Shown here in pieces: positions 38,216 to 52,600 of a DNA stretch of 64,000 bases (position 1 is its first letter; each line of letters begins with the position of its first letter). Source of the stretch: Pyrocephalus nanus. Lineage: Eukaryota; Chordata; Aves; Passeriformes; Tyrannidae. Under the pieces are notes generated by a model, which worked only from the letters and a program-made list of their open reading frames with translations, did not search any database and was not told the origin of the DNA. The DNA lies in NCBI GenBank assembly GCA_038380795.1, contig CM076266.1, positions 32,066,145-32,130,144 on the forward strand. Reading direction: 5' to 3'. The translations under genes were made by a program, and so were the position numbers.

Positions 38216-41200
38216 ATGATGGTGCTTGTAGGGGTTTTTTTGTTTGTTTTTGCCCTTTTCCATGCCCTACTTACTTATTTCCATGAGCACCGAGTGCTGT
38301 GTCTTCTGGTCTGCAAGTCACTCCCTAATTATGTTGGGGAAGAACTTTGGTCTGAGACAGTGTAAATGGAACACATGAACATTTGCTTAGTTAAGTAATG
38401 ATCTAAATATTGAGCTCGAATTATTCTCAAAACAATTACTGAATTGCTCATAGACTTCAAAGGTTTACATTAGCTGTATCAGCCATTTATGATCACTGCC
38501 TAACACCAGAATGAATCTATTGAACGTATTTCAAGTACCTTAAAAATGTGCTGCTAGCAAGTTGTCTGTCTTGGAAGTGGTTATTCAGAGATGCACTTTG
38601 GCAGTGTGCCTGTCTGGAGTCTGTTGTGTATGTGACTGCATAAGGTTAAGTGAGTTGCATGGTGAGAAGAGCTTGTACAGATGACAGTGGAAACTTGCCT
38701 TTGGATTTAATACTCTGTGCGTCATATTTGTGCTAGTCCACTCTATGGTAGCTAACACTAACTACTGGAGGTTGTTAGTTCTTCCAAACTTTAGGAGCTT
38801 TCCTTCATGATTCATGCAGTTTAGGACTGACTCTTTTTCTCAACACTGCTTTTAAAAAATGTGTAGCACTAATATTGTAGATATAAAAAGTGTACCGTAC
38901 TAAATGATGACAAATGTTTGACAAGGTGAAGTGTTAATTTCTAACTCTTGAAGTGAATTTTTGGGTGCTTGTTTGTCTTTCCTCCTGGACTGAGAAAAAA
39001 TGTTTGAAAATCAGAGGTGGCAAGAGGAATACTACTGGAAGTCTGCTAGAGCACAGAGTATTGGTCTGATCTGCAGCAGTTGAAAAGGGATTTCATTTTC
39101 GTGCTGGGGAGAGTTAAAAAGCTGAGAAGACAGGTTCTAATGTATCTAGGCTCCTCTGGCTGAATATGAAGGTTTTACTGGAGGATTGTTTCCACAATAT
39201 GTCTGTGAGTATCCAGGTGTTAGGAAAAAGTATACATAGTGTATCTTAATAAAATGTACTAGGTTTTTTCTTTTCTCTCTGCCCCAACATCTCCCGAAGT
39301 ATGCTGGATTTGTTCTGGTTTTATAAAGTACCATCTCCTTAAAAAAAACAAACAAACAAAAAAACCACCAAGAAACAAACCAAATATGAAGACTTAATCA
39401 TAGTTGCTGCTTCTCTTGGTTTTTTTCCCCCTTCTCAGTTGTTCTGTCTCTTGACTGAGAATGAAAGTTACATACATTCTAAATTAGTCTTGAATTTTAC
39501 TTTAGCTCATCAGCAGCTCTATTTGAGCATCTGTGGGATTATTGTACGTAAAGTTTCACATCAAGTGGCTGATAAACTGCAGAGGAATGCTTACTTTAAG
39601 CTCAAGTAATTCTCTATGCCTAAAAAAGGGAAGTTGACAAGTTCTCAACAATCCCACTGCTCTTTGTTTATGTATGTAAAAAGTTCAGAAAGTAGAAGAG
39701 AGAACTAAAATGGCAACTGTAATAATTTCCCCTCCTTTTTGTGCCTTCAACTGACATGATAGATCTAGAATTACTGGAAACCTGTGCCCTACAGACTTTA
39801 TTTTTAACCAGGAAAAGGTTGTAGTTTGGAATTACTTTTATAGCGTATTTGAATATTTTTGATTTTTTACCTGACCTAAGGCAAAAGTCTCTCATACTGG
39901 GATTTGCTCTTGGCATTGCAAACAGATATGCTAAAATGATGCTTTGTGTTTTCCTGAACAAAGGCTGTAAATGATATGCTTTCTTCATGTATGATATTTG
40001 TGGTTGTTGATGGTTTATTCTTGGAAGAGTCTTTGCATATGTTGAGTACTTTGAGATAGTGATAGAACCGTTTGCAAGGGCACACATACCTTCCTGTAAT
40101 CTAATCTTAAAAGTCATGTTACTTTACACATGATGTGGTTTTTGAAGGCTGCTTCTATATGTTTGAGTTTGGCGAAGAACCTCTTCTAAAAGAAAGGGTG
40201 ATAAATATTAATAATATGATGTAAGGCATACAGCAAATACTGTCTCAAAATGTTGTTGGAGATAAAAATCTTTTCTTGCATGTGTATTTTCTGCAGTGTG
40301 TATGTAGTTTTTTATTGGTATGCAGTAGTTTGTGTAATCTGGAGAGAAACTTTGTCTTCCTTTATTTCTCAAAAACTGTGTGTTTGGCCAGATTTCAAGG
40401 GTCCTAAAAGGACTGTTGAGGATGGGTATGTTTAGATACAGGATTTTTCAGCAGTCTGTGGCTGTAACCATGAAGTTAATTATGGAATGGGTTTTAATAG
40501 CAGTTTTCCTATTATTAATTGTTGTGTGTTTTTTTTTTTTTTTCCCCTCTCACATGTGGTATAACACTTAAGATAGTTTAGAGGATTTGTAATTCTTCCA
40601 TCTATATCCATCTCTATTGGGAGTTTTAAGGTAATGTTCAAGATCTGTTTCTGTGAACTGGAGTGTATTACATATATTTGATTCTGTTGTGTAGGAGACA
40701 GGAAATACTATTCCCCCCCCTCCCCTCCATCACTCTTCCATCATCTTACCATGACACATTTTAAACTTCTGCCAATTCTTCATTGATAGGTCCTTGTAAC
40801 ATATTCACAGATTTGTCCAACAGACATGACTTTTGTTTAATCACCCGAATTTTTTTTAGTTATAGCTGTGTGAAGTGTGCAGAAATTTTGGTTTTTCTAA
40901 CCTGCATGAAAAACTACTACTTTTGCAATGCAGCAGTAGTGACAAAGTTTAGGTTATGGTGTAATGCCTTTTTTTGAAAACTCTATTTTTACACAACTCA
41001 GAATCAACTTTTATTTAGTTTTCAGTGGTTTGTTCTGCCATGTACCACTCTGTTTTTCTCTTGTTTTCTTGCATAATTACATAGTGCCAACTGCTGTTGT
41101 TGGGCTTTTTTTGTTGGATTTTATTTTTTGGGTTTTTTTGTGGTCTAGCTGTCTTTAACCTTTTTTTAAACCTCGTCTGATTTTTTTTTTTTTTTTTTTG

Positions 41201-42793
41201 TTCCCAGTATGTGGTGTTTGTCATCTTCGTATTCTCTAATCTCCTTTCTCCAATAGGCAACCAAAGATTTAGATTTATTTTGGTGTGTGTTTGTATGTGT
41301 GCTCAATACACTGTAGTAAATATCTTTTTTGTTATGATTGAGGAGGTACATGTTCAAAAAAATCTTTCTTTGGGGGGTCACGTACTACAGGATGTTTTGG
41401 CTTGAACCTGTTTAACAGGTATGTTGTTTTTCATCCTTGTTGCTTTCCTGTGAGGTGACAAACTTGGTTCTATATATAAAGCAGTTGCACAATTCTAAGA
41501 CCAAAGTTTAGGTGAGTGTCAACACCATTAGGGTTCCCAGTCTGTGTAAGACTCTGGATTTAGGCTTCTGGTTTTTTTCCTCAGGAAAAGTCACTTTAGT
41601 GAACTGATCCAGTGGAAAACTAATTAAGTTGTTACTAAAAAAGCTAAAAACATTAAATCCATTGCTTAAGCGCTTTTTATCTGATTTCATGATTGTTAGG
41701 CCTGGTTTAAGGAAAAAAGCATGTGCCCAAGGGAGCAGAAAGAGCGGGGAAGTAATCTTTAGCAGTTTGTGTGCCCTTATACTTGGATGTAAAGCACTAC
41801 CCTTAGGCTGTGGGTCTTTTGGAGAACCAGTTCTGTCAGGAGGCTGTAATTTGTGAGCTGTTAAAAGTGGACTGTATTCTAAGGAATGCAAACACACACA
41901 GAAAGGCAAGTTTAATGTTATTTTTGATGTCAGATCTGAGATGAGATTGAGATTTCTGCCGCTCAGTTACTTAATTTCTATCAAGACTGAGCAAAAGGCA
42001 GTGTTTTAAGGTCTGCTTTAGTGATGTGCTAGATGTGATTAGAGGACATGTTCAGAAATACTCCTCGTTCTTGAGCTTATATTTATTTCAAATACTGTGC
42101 TTTTGCATTATGAGTGGTGTGATTTCAATAGTAATGGAATCTGAACAGGTCTTCTTGAAACTGCTGCTTTTTAACTCTGGGCCTAAAAAACCCAGTGAAT
42201 CAGGTAGGGACATGGTTAACAAGCTGGTTGTTGAAACCTGAGTGAAGCAGTTATTTTCATCCTCCCAGAGCTGTTGGTCTAGGAGAAGCCCCCAAGTTGT
42301 GTAACTTAACCCTTTTGCTACCCTTTTGTTCACAAAAGCTTCTAATTTGTGCTGGAAAATCTCACACAAGAATTGTCCCCTAAGCAGATGAGTTCAGGAT
42401 CTCAGAGTGTCAAGTTATGTAACTTCCTATTAATTTGCCAGTTATTTTATTGAAATAGATTGATTGCTGTTGAATAAAAACCTGAAAGAATATTGCCTCC
42501 TGAAATGTGTGTACTGACCATTTATGCGATGAAATCAAGAGCATTGCAAAAGCAAACTGCATGGTATTTAGCCTATCTGTTGATTTACTCTCTTTTTCCT
42601 TCAGCGTAGGGTAATGTTTTCTTGAAGAATTGGATGGGTAGATTTTCAGTGATGTTTTCATTCTCAATTTCTAAGTAGTGAAAATGTTCTGGTTTAGAAA
42701 ACTTTGATATACTGTTTCAAAACATATTTAGAAATTTAGGAAAAAATTAGTTCTACTTAGTTTTTAACTTAAACTTTTATCTCCTTTCTTCAG

Positions 42794-42875
42794 GGTCACG
42801 ATGAAGAAGCTGTTGTGGATATGGGCAAAATCAGCTCTACTATCAATACAAATTTTGAGAAAGAAGAACTAGAGA
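42794..42875 (+). CDS. SLC4A7: SLC4A7 coding exon 2
   Basis: 82 bases, phase 0 in and phase 1 out, encoding GHDEEAVVDMGKISSTINTN then FEKEELE and the first base of the Ser codon. It corresponds to the mammalian segment GPDEEAVVDLGKTSSTVNTKFEKEELES with a few conservative changes. The acceptor is CTTTCTTCAG and the donor GAGA|gtaagt, both strong. It is the common exon to which either first exon joins. This acidic stretch belongs to the flexible cytosolic N-terminal extension ahead of the folded domain, where regulators such as IRBIT act on NBCn1-type transporters (family knowledge). Confidence 0.96.
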
Positions 42876-45800
42876 GTAAGTTTGCAGTGGTTTTCTGTTT
42901 GTTTAGCATACATTTTTTGCCTAGGGATAAGAGATGTATTTTCCTTGCTGAAAGGAATCAGAATTTTATGGCTATTGTGAAATTCTAACAAATAAAACTA
43001 GTTTAAGACAGAGATGACTTGGCCCCTGTTTGTGATCTCTGTGCATGCTGGTAAATACTCCCTGTTGTTCAAATCTGTCACAGAAAATATTTATTTATTT
43101 TTTTTTAATGAAGCTTTGAAAGGAAAACTTGCTTCTGAGATTTACGTTTGAAAAACTGATTGCTGTTAGTAAGTAATTTTCCAGCATGAGTTATGTCAAG
43201 TTCTGCAGAATGAAAACTCAGGAAACAGGGGTCATGAGGGAGATGTTTGTTTTGTTTTCTGAAAGTTAAGTATCCTTGTGATTGTGGTCATGCACTTTAA
43301 ATACTAAGAGTCGGAACAGATGGGTAGCAGTGCTTCTGGTTCCATAGTAAGCTGTTTGTGCCACAATCTGCAGTCAGTTACAGCTCTGTGGAATCCTGTT
43401 AGTCTTCATTATTTGACTCAACATTTTGCATTAAGCAATGAAAATAGCACTGGTTTAGTTTCATGTAGCAAAATGTAAAATTAGATACTTCATCTAAGGC
43501 ACAATTGCTTTCTTATTTGAAAAGGATTTAGATTGGGATGAAAATCCATGGATGCTAATTAATGAATCCAGAGGAAAAAGCTAGGGAGTGTTAAAATCTT
43601 AGTTATTTGTCTTTTATATAGAGTGCTCTGAAGCTTAATTAACACTTGCAGAATGCTAGAAGATTATCAGTAAATTCACTAAGTAGTACTGCCTCTTATT
43701 GCTGCAGAACATTGGAGAGAACCATGACAGCAGCAGTTTCTAGCTGAAAGAAGTTGATTTAGGCTACTCTCACATTTTTCTTATACCACCAAGAGATGGT
43801 TTAAAGTGATTAAAGTTGTTTGTTACTGTTGCAGTCATACTCTTGCTCTGTCCCTTCATTCTCCTACTCTTTTCTGTCTTGTGCTAACACTTTCCTTTGT
43901 CTGACCATAGCATAATCCTGGTTAAGTATGCCAAGCCAGCAGAAAATGTAACAGCCCAGACTAAGGAAGATGGTCAAGATCTCAGCTGTTGAGCATCCCA
44001 AACCGATTTGCCACATAGATGGATGTGTGCCAGCGCTGAGCAGAGGAAGGAATTGTGAATGTGAGGCTGAGAGGTGCAGTGGTGAAGGCTGTGACAATGC
44101 CAGTTTAGATGGGATTGAGCTGTGGGGAAACCACTGCCTCGGCTGTTTCTGCAGTTAAATCTTCAGTGCGGATTTAAGCTGTCTCCTCCTTAATTTCCTT
44201 CTCTTGCTTTTTTCTGGAAGATGACCCAGAGAAGGCATGTGTATGTTAGGCAGGGGTTAAAGGGGAAGCAGGCATCCAGCTGGAGTGGTGTGCTGGGCAG
44301 CAGCCTGAGCAGCTGTAATGCCTCAGCCACAAGGAATGACATGGGAATGTGCAGCCAAATCATTTCCCCAGCCTCTTTCATAGCACATTAGTAGGAATGC
44401 TTCAGCTAGTACAGCGCTCTAGTTACATGAGATACTGGGTGGGAAGGCAGGGGCTTCAGGCTGCTTGAGGCAGTTTAAGCACTGACTGTGGAAAATACCC
44501 TTGTCTTACCCACAGCCAAAGAATAAATTAAGGTAGAATGAAGACTTCTGTTTGGTGAGCAGTTGAGTCAACAATAACAGGAGCTGTAAGGAGGAGGCAA
44601 GATCTCACTGTCCTCACCTTGCTCTTAGTCATGCAGCCTTCGACTACGTCACACTCTTTTTGGAGTGACCCAGTGTAAGAGTCTCAACAGGAACAGAGGT
44701 TAAACAAAGAACTAGTAAGAATCATCTGACAAGGCTGACAAGAAAAATGTATTCCAATATGATTATCAAATATCTGAGGCTTGATATAGGCACATATTTT
44801 CACACATGAGTAGGAATTATTCTTGGCATTCACATATTTTGTAGTATCTTCTATATTTGTAAGAATTTATTTTTTAGTGGTAGAATGGGGAAAGGGAGGA
44901 ACAGCACGTATTTTGCAGGCAGTGGAAATTGTTCCAAAGTAAGAGCAAGTTTTTCTTTCCCTTTATGAAAGAGAAAGGAATGTAAGTGTGGTTATTTATG
45001 ACTCATATAGTTATCTTCTCAGAGATTCTTCAAATTCAGGGTATTTTAGAGAATAAATTTATGTGAACTTAACTCTGTTTACAAGATCATTTTTTATAAG
45101 CTATTATGATGAAAGAAGGTATGTGGGATTTGGGGGTTTTGTTTTTAATTCTGGTATTAAAATCTTAAAAGGGGAGAAATGGAATTGTTGGCTGCAAGCA
45201 GTAAAGCAACTCCAGGTAGTATTCTTTTTCATTTCTGACTTGTGAAGATTTTCTTGTAGGCTTAGGGAGACCTGTACTAAAGCATTAGGCATTGGAAGTG
45301 TTTTAAGACCTGAAACTATTTCAGTCCAGTGTTTCAACATGTGTTCCTGGTGACTTGAAAAGCAGTTCTAGGAATCTGGAACCTTTCCAGAAGTGTGTGT
45401 TGATATATTTTCAAGGAGAGGCAGCAAGCAGTAAATGCAGCTCAGCTATGATGTGAAACACCAAACCTTAAAGAGCCAGCATGGACAGGTGATGTTTAAC
45501 GGCTTTAAAGTGTGTTGATGGGTTTGCTCCTGTAGAAGATATAATTTTCCTATAAATACTCAAGCAAAGGTTTCTTGTTGTTGTCAATATTGAATATTCA
45601 TATTTTCTGGAAATTTTGTGATGGAATACTAATGAAAAGAGGGCCAAATGCTAAAGGGAAAAATAGATCTTGAATTTAGGGCTTCTCAATCTCTGCATTC
45701 TATTTATGATAAAGTGTAGTACCTATCTGGAGTGACAGTGTTTAGGTTAGAAAGGTTAGGCACAGGCTACTTGCTTCCTAACACTTTTCCTGTAAAAGAG

Positions 45801-47454
45801 AAATGGTTAGAGATGGTAAACTGCAATTGTGGGCAGACTGTGTGTGTACTAAATAAAGGTACTGCACTTTACTGAAGCTGTAAGGCCTTACTTTGAAATA
45901 ACAAATGTCAGTTTACAGAAGAGCTAGAAGGGAAAATAACATCTTAACCTTTTTAAGAGCACCTCATGTTCTTAACTTGATGCCAGGCTCTTTGAGTTGC
46001 AGTGAATGAGAGTAATAACAAAGTAAGCCAGGAGGTGGAAGTAAGGCAATAATATTAATGGCAGAGATCATCGTATGATCTTGTTAAAGGTGTTTTCTCT
46101 TAAGAACGGTGTTTAAGGAAGGTGTTTAAGGGAAGACTTTCTTAAACCTATGTTACAATGTTTGGCTTGATACTACTGAGACCTATCTTTTAAAATGTGT
46201 AGGTAATTTTCAGTCTTGATTTGAGGATACATTTACTAGATCCAGCTTAAGGGAAAAGAGATGTATTCTGTTACTCTTAGCAGGCCAGTTACAGGCATAG
46301 CAAAGATAAGGAGTTGACACATAACAGAAGTTTTGTTCCAGAAACAATCTGAGGTTAAGAATGGGTGTCTTGGTAGACTAGTTTTCTGTGGCATAAATCC
46401 AAGCAGCGGCTTCAAAAGTTAAGGTGATTTAATAGCTACGCTACTCTCACACTATCCTGTGGCAGGTGTAAGGAGTGTTTACATTTCAAGTGACCCTTTA
46501 ATGTCTTACACCTTGATGGTTTAGAGCCTTAATTTTTATTTATGAAAAAAACTGCGGTTTTCAATTAATCTTAGTTGACAATGACAGGTAATAAATAACT
46601 TTCCCCCTCTATAAGTGAATATTCTGTATAAGTGGAAGACTTGCTCTACAAGTGTTTTGCAATTTAAAGGGTTATAAGTAATTAAAAATTGTTTCAGTAT
46701 TATGAAAGGGTTCTGGGGAACTAAGAATTATAGGGCTTGTAGAAGATTGTTAGGATTTTTTTTCAGGTGATGTCAAGTTCTGTTATTTTATTCACTGTTA
46801 TTTTATTCTATAATATTAACTACCTATTCTAGATGTATCTAAATTGCAACTGTTCAAAAGCCAATGAATTATTCCTGTAAAATCTTTAAAAAAACCAAGT
46901 TGTACAGGAGCAGGTAACACAAGTAATAAAATAGGACATTGTAGTTGCTGATAGTTGAAAACTGTGCTTAGTTATGCTTTTTTATGTTCTGTAATAGGCT
47001 GTACATATTTGAATAGGCAGTACAGAACAGGTTTCTTATGGTGCTTAAAATGAGAATTAAAGCTTTAACATTTAGGAGACCCCTTATGCTCTAGAAAAAA
47101 ACCATGTTTAACAGAAAAAAACATTTGAAATGCTGTTTCTCATGAAGTTGCATCTTTTTATGTGGTCTACAAGTAGAAAAATGCAAAACTGCTTTTGAAA
47201 ACAAAAATAATTTAGGATGGCCATCAGTGATTCTTGCAGAACATCTTTTTTTCCATCCTCTTTGGTGATATCCCTGAATTGAGAAGATTCCCTCTGTAAT
47301 ATTTTTCATATCTTAAAATATCAGGAAATAGGTGCATTTGGCAAACTGGTCCATTTAAGCAGTTGTACAAGAGAGGGGCGTGATCAAAATTATGAAGAGT
47401 CTGTATTAGTGACCCACTGATGAAGATAAAAAGTCTTCTTTGCAGAAGTTGTGG

Positions 47455-47477
47455 TTTTTTTTTTTTTTTTTTTTTTT
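47455..47477. repeat. Poly(T) tract, 23 T
   Basis: Uninterrupted T run on the + strand in intron 2, about 60 bases ahead of a CR1 tip. Simple sequence. Confidence 0.9.
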
Positions 47478-47539
47478 AAATACTTAATGTGCACAGAGTT
47501 ACAAATGTAGAAATCTCCTGTCCTTACAGGGCGGTGGAG

Positions 47540-47608
47540 GTGTGTGTGATGAGGGCCTGATGATTTTTATGTCCCTTCCAACCCAAACCATTCTATGATT
47601 TTATGATG
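47540..47608 (+). mobile_element. CR1 LINE 3'-tip fragment
   Basis: GATGATTTTTATGTCCCTTCCAACCCAAACCATTCTATGATTTTATGATG is the sense CR1 3' end with two tail units. About 70 bases remain of a truncated insertion. Confidence 0.85.
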
Positions 47609-49447
47609 TGATTAGTGGACAAAGGGCCAGTCTTGGATCTTACTGGGACTTTAGCTTCAATTGTGTCGTTCTAGGTTTTCTCTCCTCGAACAGAAACAAC
47701 TCTTTGAAATTTTCTTGGGTATGTATCCTTTTTTTCTGAGCTCTGCTGCAGTGACAGGCTAGACCAAAGACCTTCATGTCAGATATAAGTGTGGGGCCCA
47801 GCTCCCATAGGTACCCAAGTGCTGGCTCCTTTCCCAGGCGAGGGACATCGGTGCTGGCAGCGAACCACAGAGACCTGGGGTGCACGTACTGTGCCAGAAT
47901 CCCGGTGTGGCTTTGCCAGCTGGCACTAAGCTTTTCCTATTCCTGTTCCTACCTGCGTGTCTAATGTAGTTACTGATAATGGCTTTTCAAGCATTTGATT
48001 GTGTCAAATAGGAATATTCAGTGCATTTTTCTCTATGACTGCCCCTACCAACTCACTTTTGGTTTTAAGTCAGAAAAAATCACTTCTATGTGTAATGAGA
48101 AATCTGGCATTTACTGCTCCTATTAGCATAATGTCTTTTGTTGTGTAGTGAGAAAACACTCTTACTGAGCTGCCTTACCCTATGGTATGCTTGCCATGGT
48201 TTTGGATTATGCTTCTCCATTTTATCTATCCAAGTATAAAGAGTGTATTCTCAGATATACGTAATTTCTAGGAGCAATAGGAGATTTCAGAGTACAGTCC
48301 AGGAGATGTTGTGGATTCTAAAATATGCTGCACTGTGGAGAACCTTTGGGTTCCAGCTATGGCATGTAGCTATCCCACGAAAGAATTATACAGATTTGGT
48401 CAGAAAATTTTATCTCAAATGTTTAATTCTGAGAGTAAGAGATTGCTTTTGTCAGACAGTTCTTTTAATCCTTGGTAGTAAAAGTTTGTACAATAAATGA
48501 AAAATGCTCTTTGTTTTAAATTACTCAGCTCCTATCTTAGGCAAAAAATTTCTCTATCAGTATTAACTAATGCGTTTAATTGTGCATCTTTCAGAAATGA
48601 GGCATTACTTTTATTTAGAAAATTAGAGAATTAACATAGCAGAAGTATTTTCAGTGAATTACTGACTTGAGTGAACTTTCAGAATTTTCATGATAAACAA
48701 GTGAGGGGGGCAATGTGTATGTGTAAATAAGGGATTCTTCTTGTTCCTTAAGTTTTACCAGAGCTGAAACTATTTGGAGAAGACCTGTGGGCTGTGAAGT
48801 TTTTTGGGGCATGAAAAGACTTTTTTGTTCTCACACTTATTTCTTCCATCCACTTAGGTAATTTTCCCATTTGTGTGCTTCTACCTTCAGAGCAGTCCTG
48901 TGACTGAAAAGATAGAAGTTGTGCTGATAGATTGCGTTGAGCTTATTTTTTGTGCAGACGAGTAGTCAGTGACGTAAGGGAAATTAATGTCAAGGCATGA
49001 GATGCTGTGTTCCAAATCTTTTCTTCTAGGGTAATGCATTTGGAGATGTCAGTTAAGGGACAACAAAAGAGCTGGGTTTCTCTCCCCCCCCATTTTATGA
49101 TCTAAAGGAGCAAATTAGGATCTCTCCTGCAGATTCTCCAGTATTTCCATACTGGAATGCTCTGTATTGAGGCAAGATAGACAAAGAGGTTATTTGAGAC
49201 ATTATCTCTGTTTAAAATAAATGATATATCTTCAGATTATTATTTGAAGATTTTAGGAAAGAGTAGTAATTCTTATCACAAAGGTTTTTGTCTTAAGCAG
49301 ACTTGGGAGGTTATTGAGAATATAGAGCCAGACTCTTGTTGGAGGTGCATTTTGAAAGGATGAGGGGAACCACATGTAAGATGCAGTATTGAAAGTGATG
49401 ATTGAATATTAAGAATTTTTTTTCATGCATTATATTGCTGTAGGTCA

Positions 49448-49632
49448 TTATAGGTTGCCTGGAGAGGCTGTAGAGTATATATCTTTAAAGGGAGTAAAAA
49501 CTTGGCTGGTTGTCATCCTAACCAACCTGATCAAGAAGATGGCTTCAACTTTAAAGTTGGCTGTACTTTGAGCAAGATTGGACTGGGTGCCTCACCTCTA
49601 GATGGACCTTACCTCCATCATTAATTTATGAT
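49448..49632 (+). mobile_element. Old, diverged CR1-like LINE fragment
   Basis: The order of words follows a CR1 3' region in sense orientation: GGTTGCCTGGAGAGGCTGTAGAGT, then an AACCTGATC-like junction, CTTTGAGCAAGATTGGACTGGGTG, ATGGACCTTACCTCCAT and a terminal ATGATCTCT. It is clearly more mutated than the two long intron 1 copies, so it represents an older insertion. Confidence 0.65.
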
Positions 49633-52600
49633 CTCTCTTAGTTCAAATTTCTAAGTAATAGGCTTTGAGAATTCACATAGGTATACACTTGAATTTTTTT
49701 CTATACCATGTTAACACATGAAAGAATGCTCTTCTTTGTATAAAGCTTAAAAGGTGTCTAGCCAAAGAAAATAGGAAGTTCTGTGTGGAACTGTACTTCA
49801 AGCATTGCCACATCAGAGCATTTTTGGATACGTGTTTTTGATCTCTCTCAGACTTCAGAAGTCTTCTAGTACCATTTCATAGGGGCTTTGGGGAGAAATT
49901 GGGGAACTTAAAGCATTTTCTTTTTTGTGAATTTTAAAGAACTTCACACAAACTGACTTTTGGAATGATACCAACCATGTGATAGAGATGTTTCAAGTTC
50001 CTAACATTTAAATTTGTTTCATACTGATAAGGGCCTTAAGTAGTAAATACTCTTGGTGGATTTGAACAGCTAAGCTTGGATAAAGTCATGTTGGATTAAA
50101 ATGAGCAATTATCTCTTGAGCTTTGTATTACTAAATTTAGTATTGGGCGGTCTACTAATTCTATCGATTATTGGTTTATAGTAATTCTATAAGAAGATTT
50201 GCTTGAAAGTTGTACTATGGTACAGACATTTATGTGAATAAAGCTTTGAAGGTCACGTAATTGTAACTTTCAAGCTTTTAAAAAACAATATTCAAGAAAA
50301 AGGTAGTGTTCTTTTTAGAAATAACACTGATGCTAGAAATATAAATTCCAGCCTTTTTAGAGCTAACTTTTTCTCCATTGCTATTATAAGAATATATTAA
50401 TTGCCTTTCTGCATGGTTTTTTTGATTGGTTGATTTTTTTTGGTTGGTTGCGTGGGTATGGTGTGGGGTTTTTCTTTGGTGTTTTTTTGTTCTTTTTGCT
50501 AGGCTGAAGGGTACTATAAGTTGTTTCGACCAATTAATTGGGGATGAAGGAAAAAAAAATCCTTGTGCTATTTTTTTTTCTTTTCCTTGTAAATTGTGTT
50601 TGTAAGTAAATCTTTTTCTGTCCACCTGCAAATATTATTATTCCTATCTGAATAATGAAACTTAAGGGAACATGGACCTAATTAATGCAGCTGTCTTATA
50701 CTCAATGCAGTGTAGAGGGCTTCTCAGTGCTTTGCTTTGTTGATGATATAGAATCAAAGTGAAGCTTGTCCAACTTGTATTTTCTAGTTTTGCCCTGCCT
50801 TTGGACAGTACACCTGCAATATGTTTTAGGTTAATAATGGCAGTGTACTCAACAGCAATAGTTTTAGATTTCCTAGGTAGTAGTTGAGATGTCTTTATTT
50901 TTGACATCAGTTTGTCATCCTGAAAAAAAGTCCCTTTCTTAAGTAGCAACACTGTTTGCAATAGCCAATTTTTTCTTAGTCTGTTGTACTGCCACCCCCA
51001 ATGCTTGCTCTGAAAAAGAAGAATAATTCAGAGGCTCTTTTTCAACATCAGTTTTTTTCTTCAAGTTATTCTGATAGGATTACATTGGATTGTGATGCGT
51101 TTTACTTAATCGTTGCTGCAAATCATCTTTCTCATCAACATTTCATATCATCCCAAGATACCGTTGCAGGTGTAGCAGTCACTTTGCATATACAGAAGTG
51201 GTTTGGGGAAGGTTTTCTTGTTTTTCATTTGCCTGCAAGACTATGTGTCTGTGTTCCCCTGTTTTTGTGAGACCCTCATTTGCTAGGGTAGCGAGAAGGT
51301 GGGTTCTTTAAAGTTTCCTTTCAGAGTTGAAAAGTAATGTCAGTGTTGTAGGTTGTGGGCTGACTGACTGGTAGTGCCTACTTGGGTGCCTTGAAGCAGC
51401 TCTGAGGCACCTGGACATGATTCTGGGATAAGTCATAGCTGAGAGGTCAGTGCATTTTGGTGGAAAAGCAATTTGCTGTTGACACAAGTTGTTTAAAAAT
51501 ACCTTTGGTTTATTGCTTATTTCAGGTTGGTTTTCCATAGCTTTTACCTGTCCCTTTGCAACATATGTGCTCTTCTTCAAACTTTTTCTACTGAAAAAAA
51601 TTTTCTGTCAGACTGCAATTTTGTAAAAGGAGATAGACTCCTCATTTGCTTGTTCTACCTCCCCTTCATGCAGCAACATAGTCTTTGACTGTGGGAATGA
51701 TCACACTATTACAAATGCCAATTTTTGCAATAGCAGGCTATATTGTTGAAGATGGAGGCCCTTGAAAAAATTATGTGGGAATTTTGTTTGTTATTGAGTA
51801 CAGAACACAGTGTGGGATCTTTGTCTCTAATTTATGGGAACAGCAAGAGACCAAAATGTGGAAGTCTTTCCAATTTTTCAGGAAGTAAAATTTTTAACAG
51901 TTTCAGATTACTGCAAGGGGTTTTTTTTTTGTGTGCAATGTTCAAAACACATGCTTAAAACAGTCTTATTAACAATATTAAACCAAGCAATTATATAAAA
52001 TGTTCTATTGGTAGAAGAATGCTGGAGTTTATCTTGGGAAGAAATAGTTCTTGCAAAAAAATCCAACACTTTGACAATGAATAGAACTGTTTAGATGTAA
52101 TAATTGCCAATTGAATATATAAAATAAAAAAGAAATCCCATTGGGCATGATAACAACATTTGCAGTGAGTGGTGGCTCACTCTTTTGCACCAGGCAGCTT
52201 TGAGTGGGGTGTGGTGAGTAATGCTATAATTTTTGAACCTACCACTTTTGCTTTCTCTATGCATAAGATTATTGTATCAAGACAGTATCAATAACATGAC
52301 CATTGTTAATGGTGCCTCCTGGTCATATTATGTACCAAGTGCACTGATTTATGTTTGGTTGTCACCTTGGCATTAATTTCTCTGGGAATTGCATTGTGCA
52401 TAGCAGTCATGGAGAGTGGAGGTCAGGCTGCCCAGCAGGGGCTGGTATTCCTGTTGGAAGAAGCTCACAAAAGACAAGTCTCTCTCTATAAATAGGACTC
52501 TATATTAATCTCTTTTCCACTCATGGAAACAAATAGCTTTTAATATGCTTAATTTCAGACTTGGTCATAGTGCCAGTCAGTTGACTCTAATTAAACTAGT

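Larger units (their letters stand above)
33731..42793 (+). other. SLC4A7 intron 1, distal part
   Basis: AT-rich sequence up to the exon 2 acceptor (CTCCTTTCTTCAG, ending at 42793). It holds several T-rich or TTTG-repeat tracts (37229-37241, 37296-37312, 38000-38110, 40528-40542, 41181-41199) and a G-run cluster at 38190-38215. No coding exon, RNA gene or well-defined transposon is supported. Confidence 0.5.
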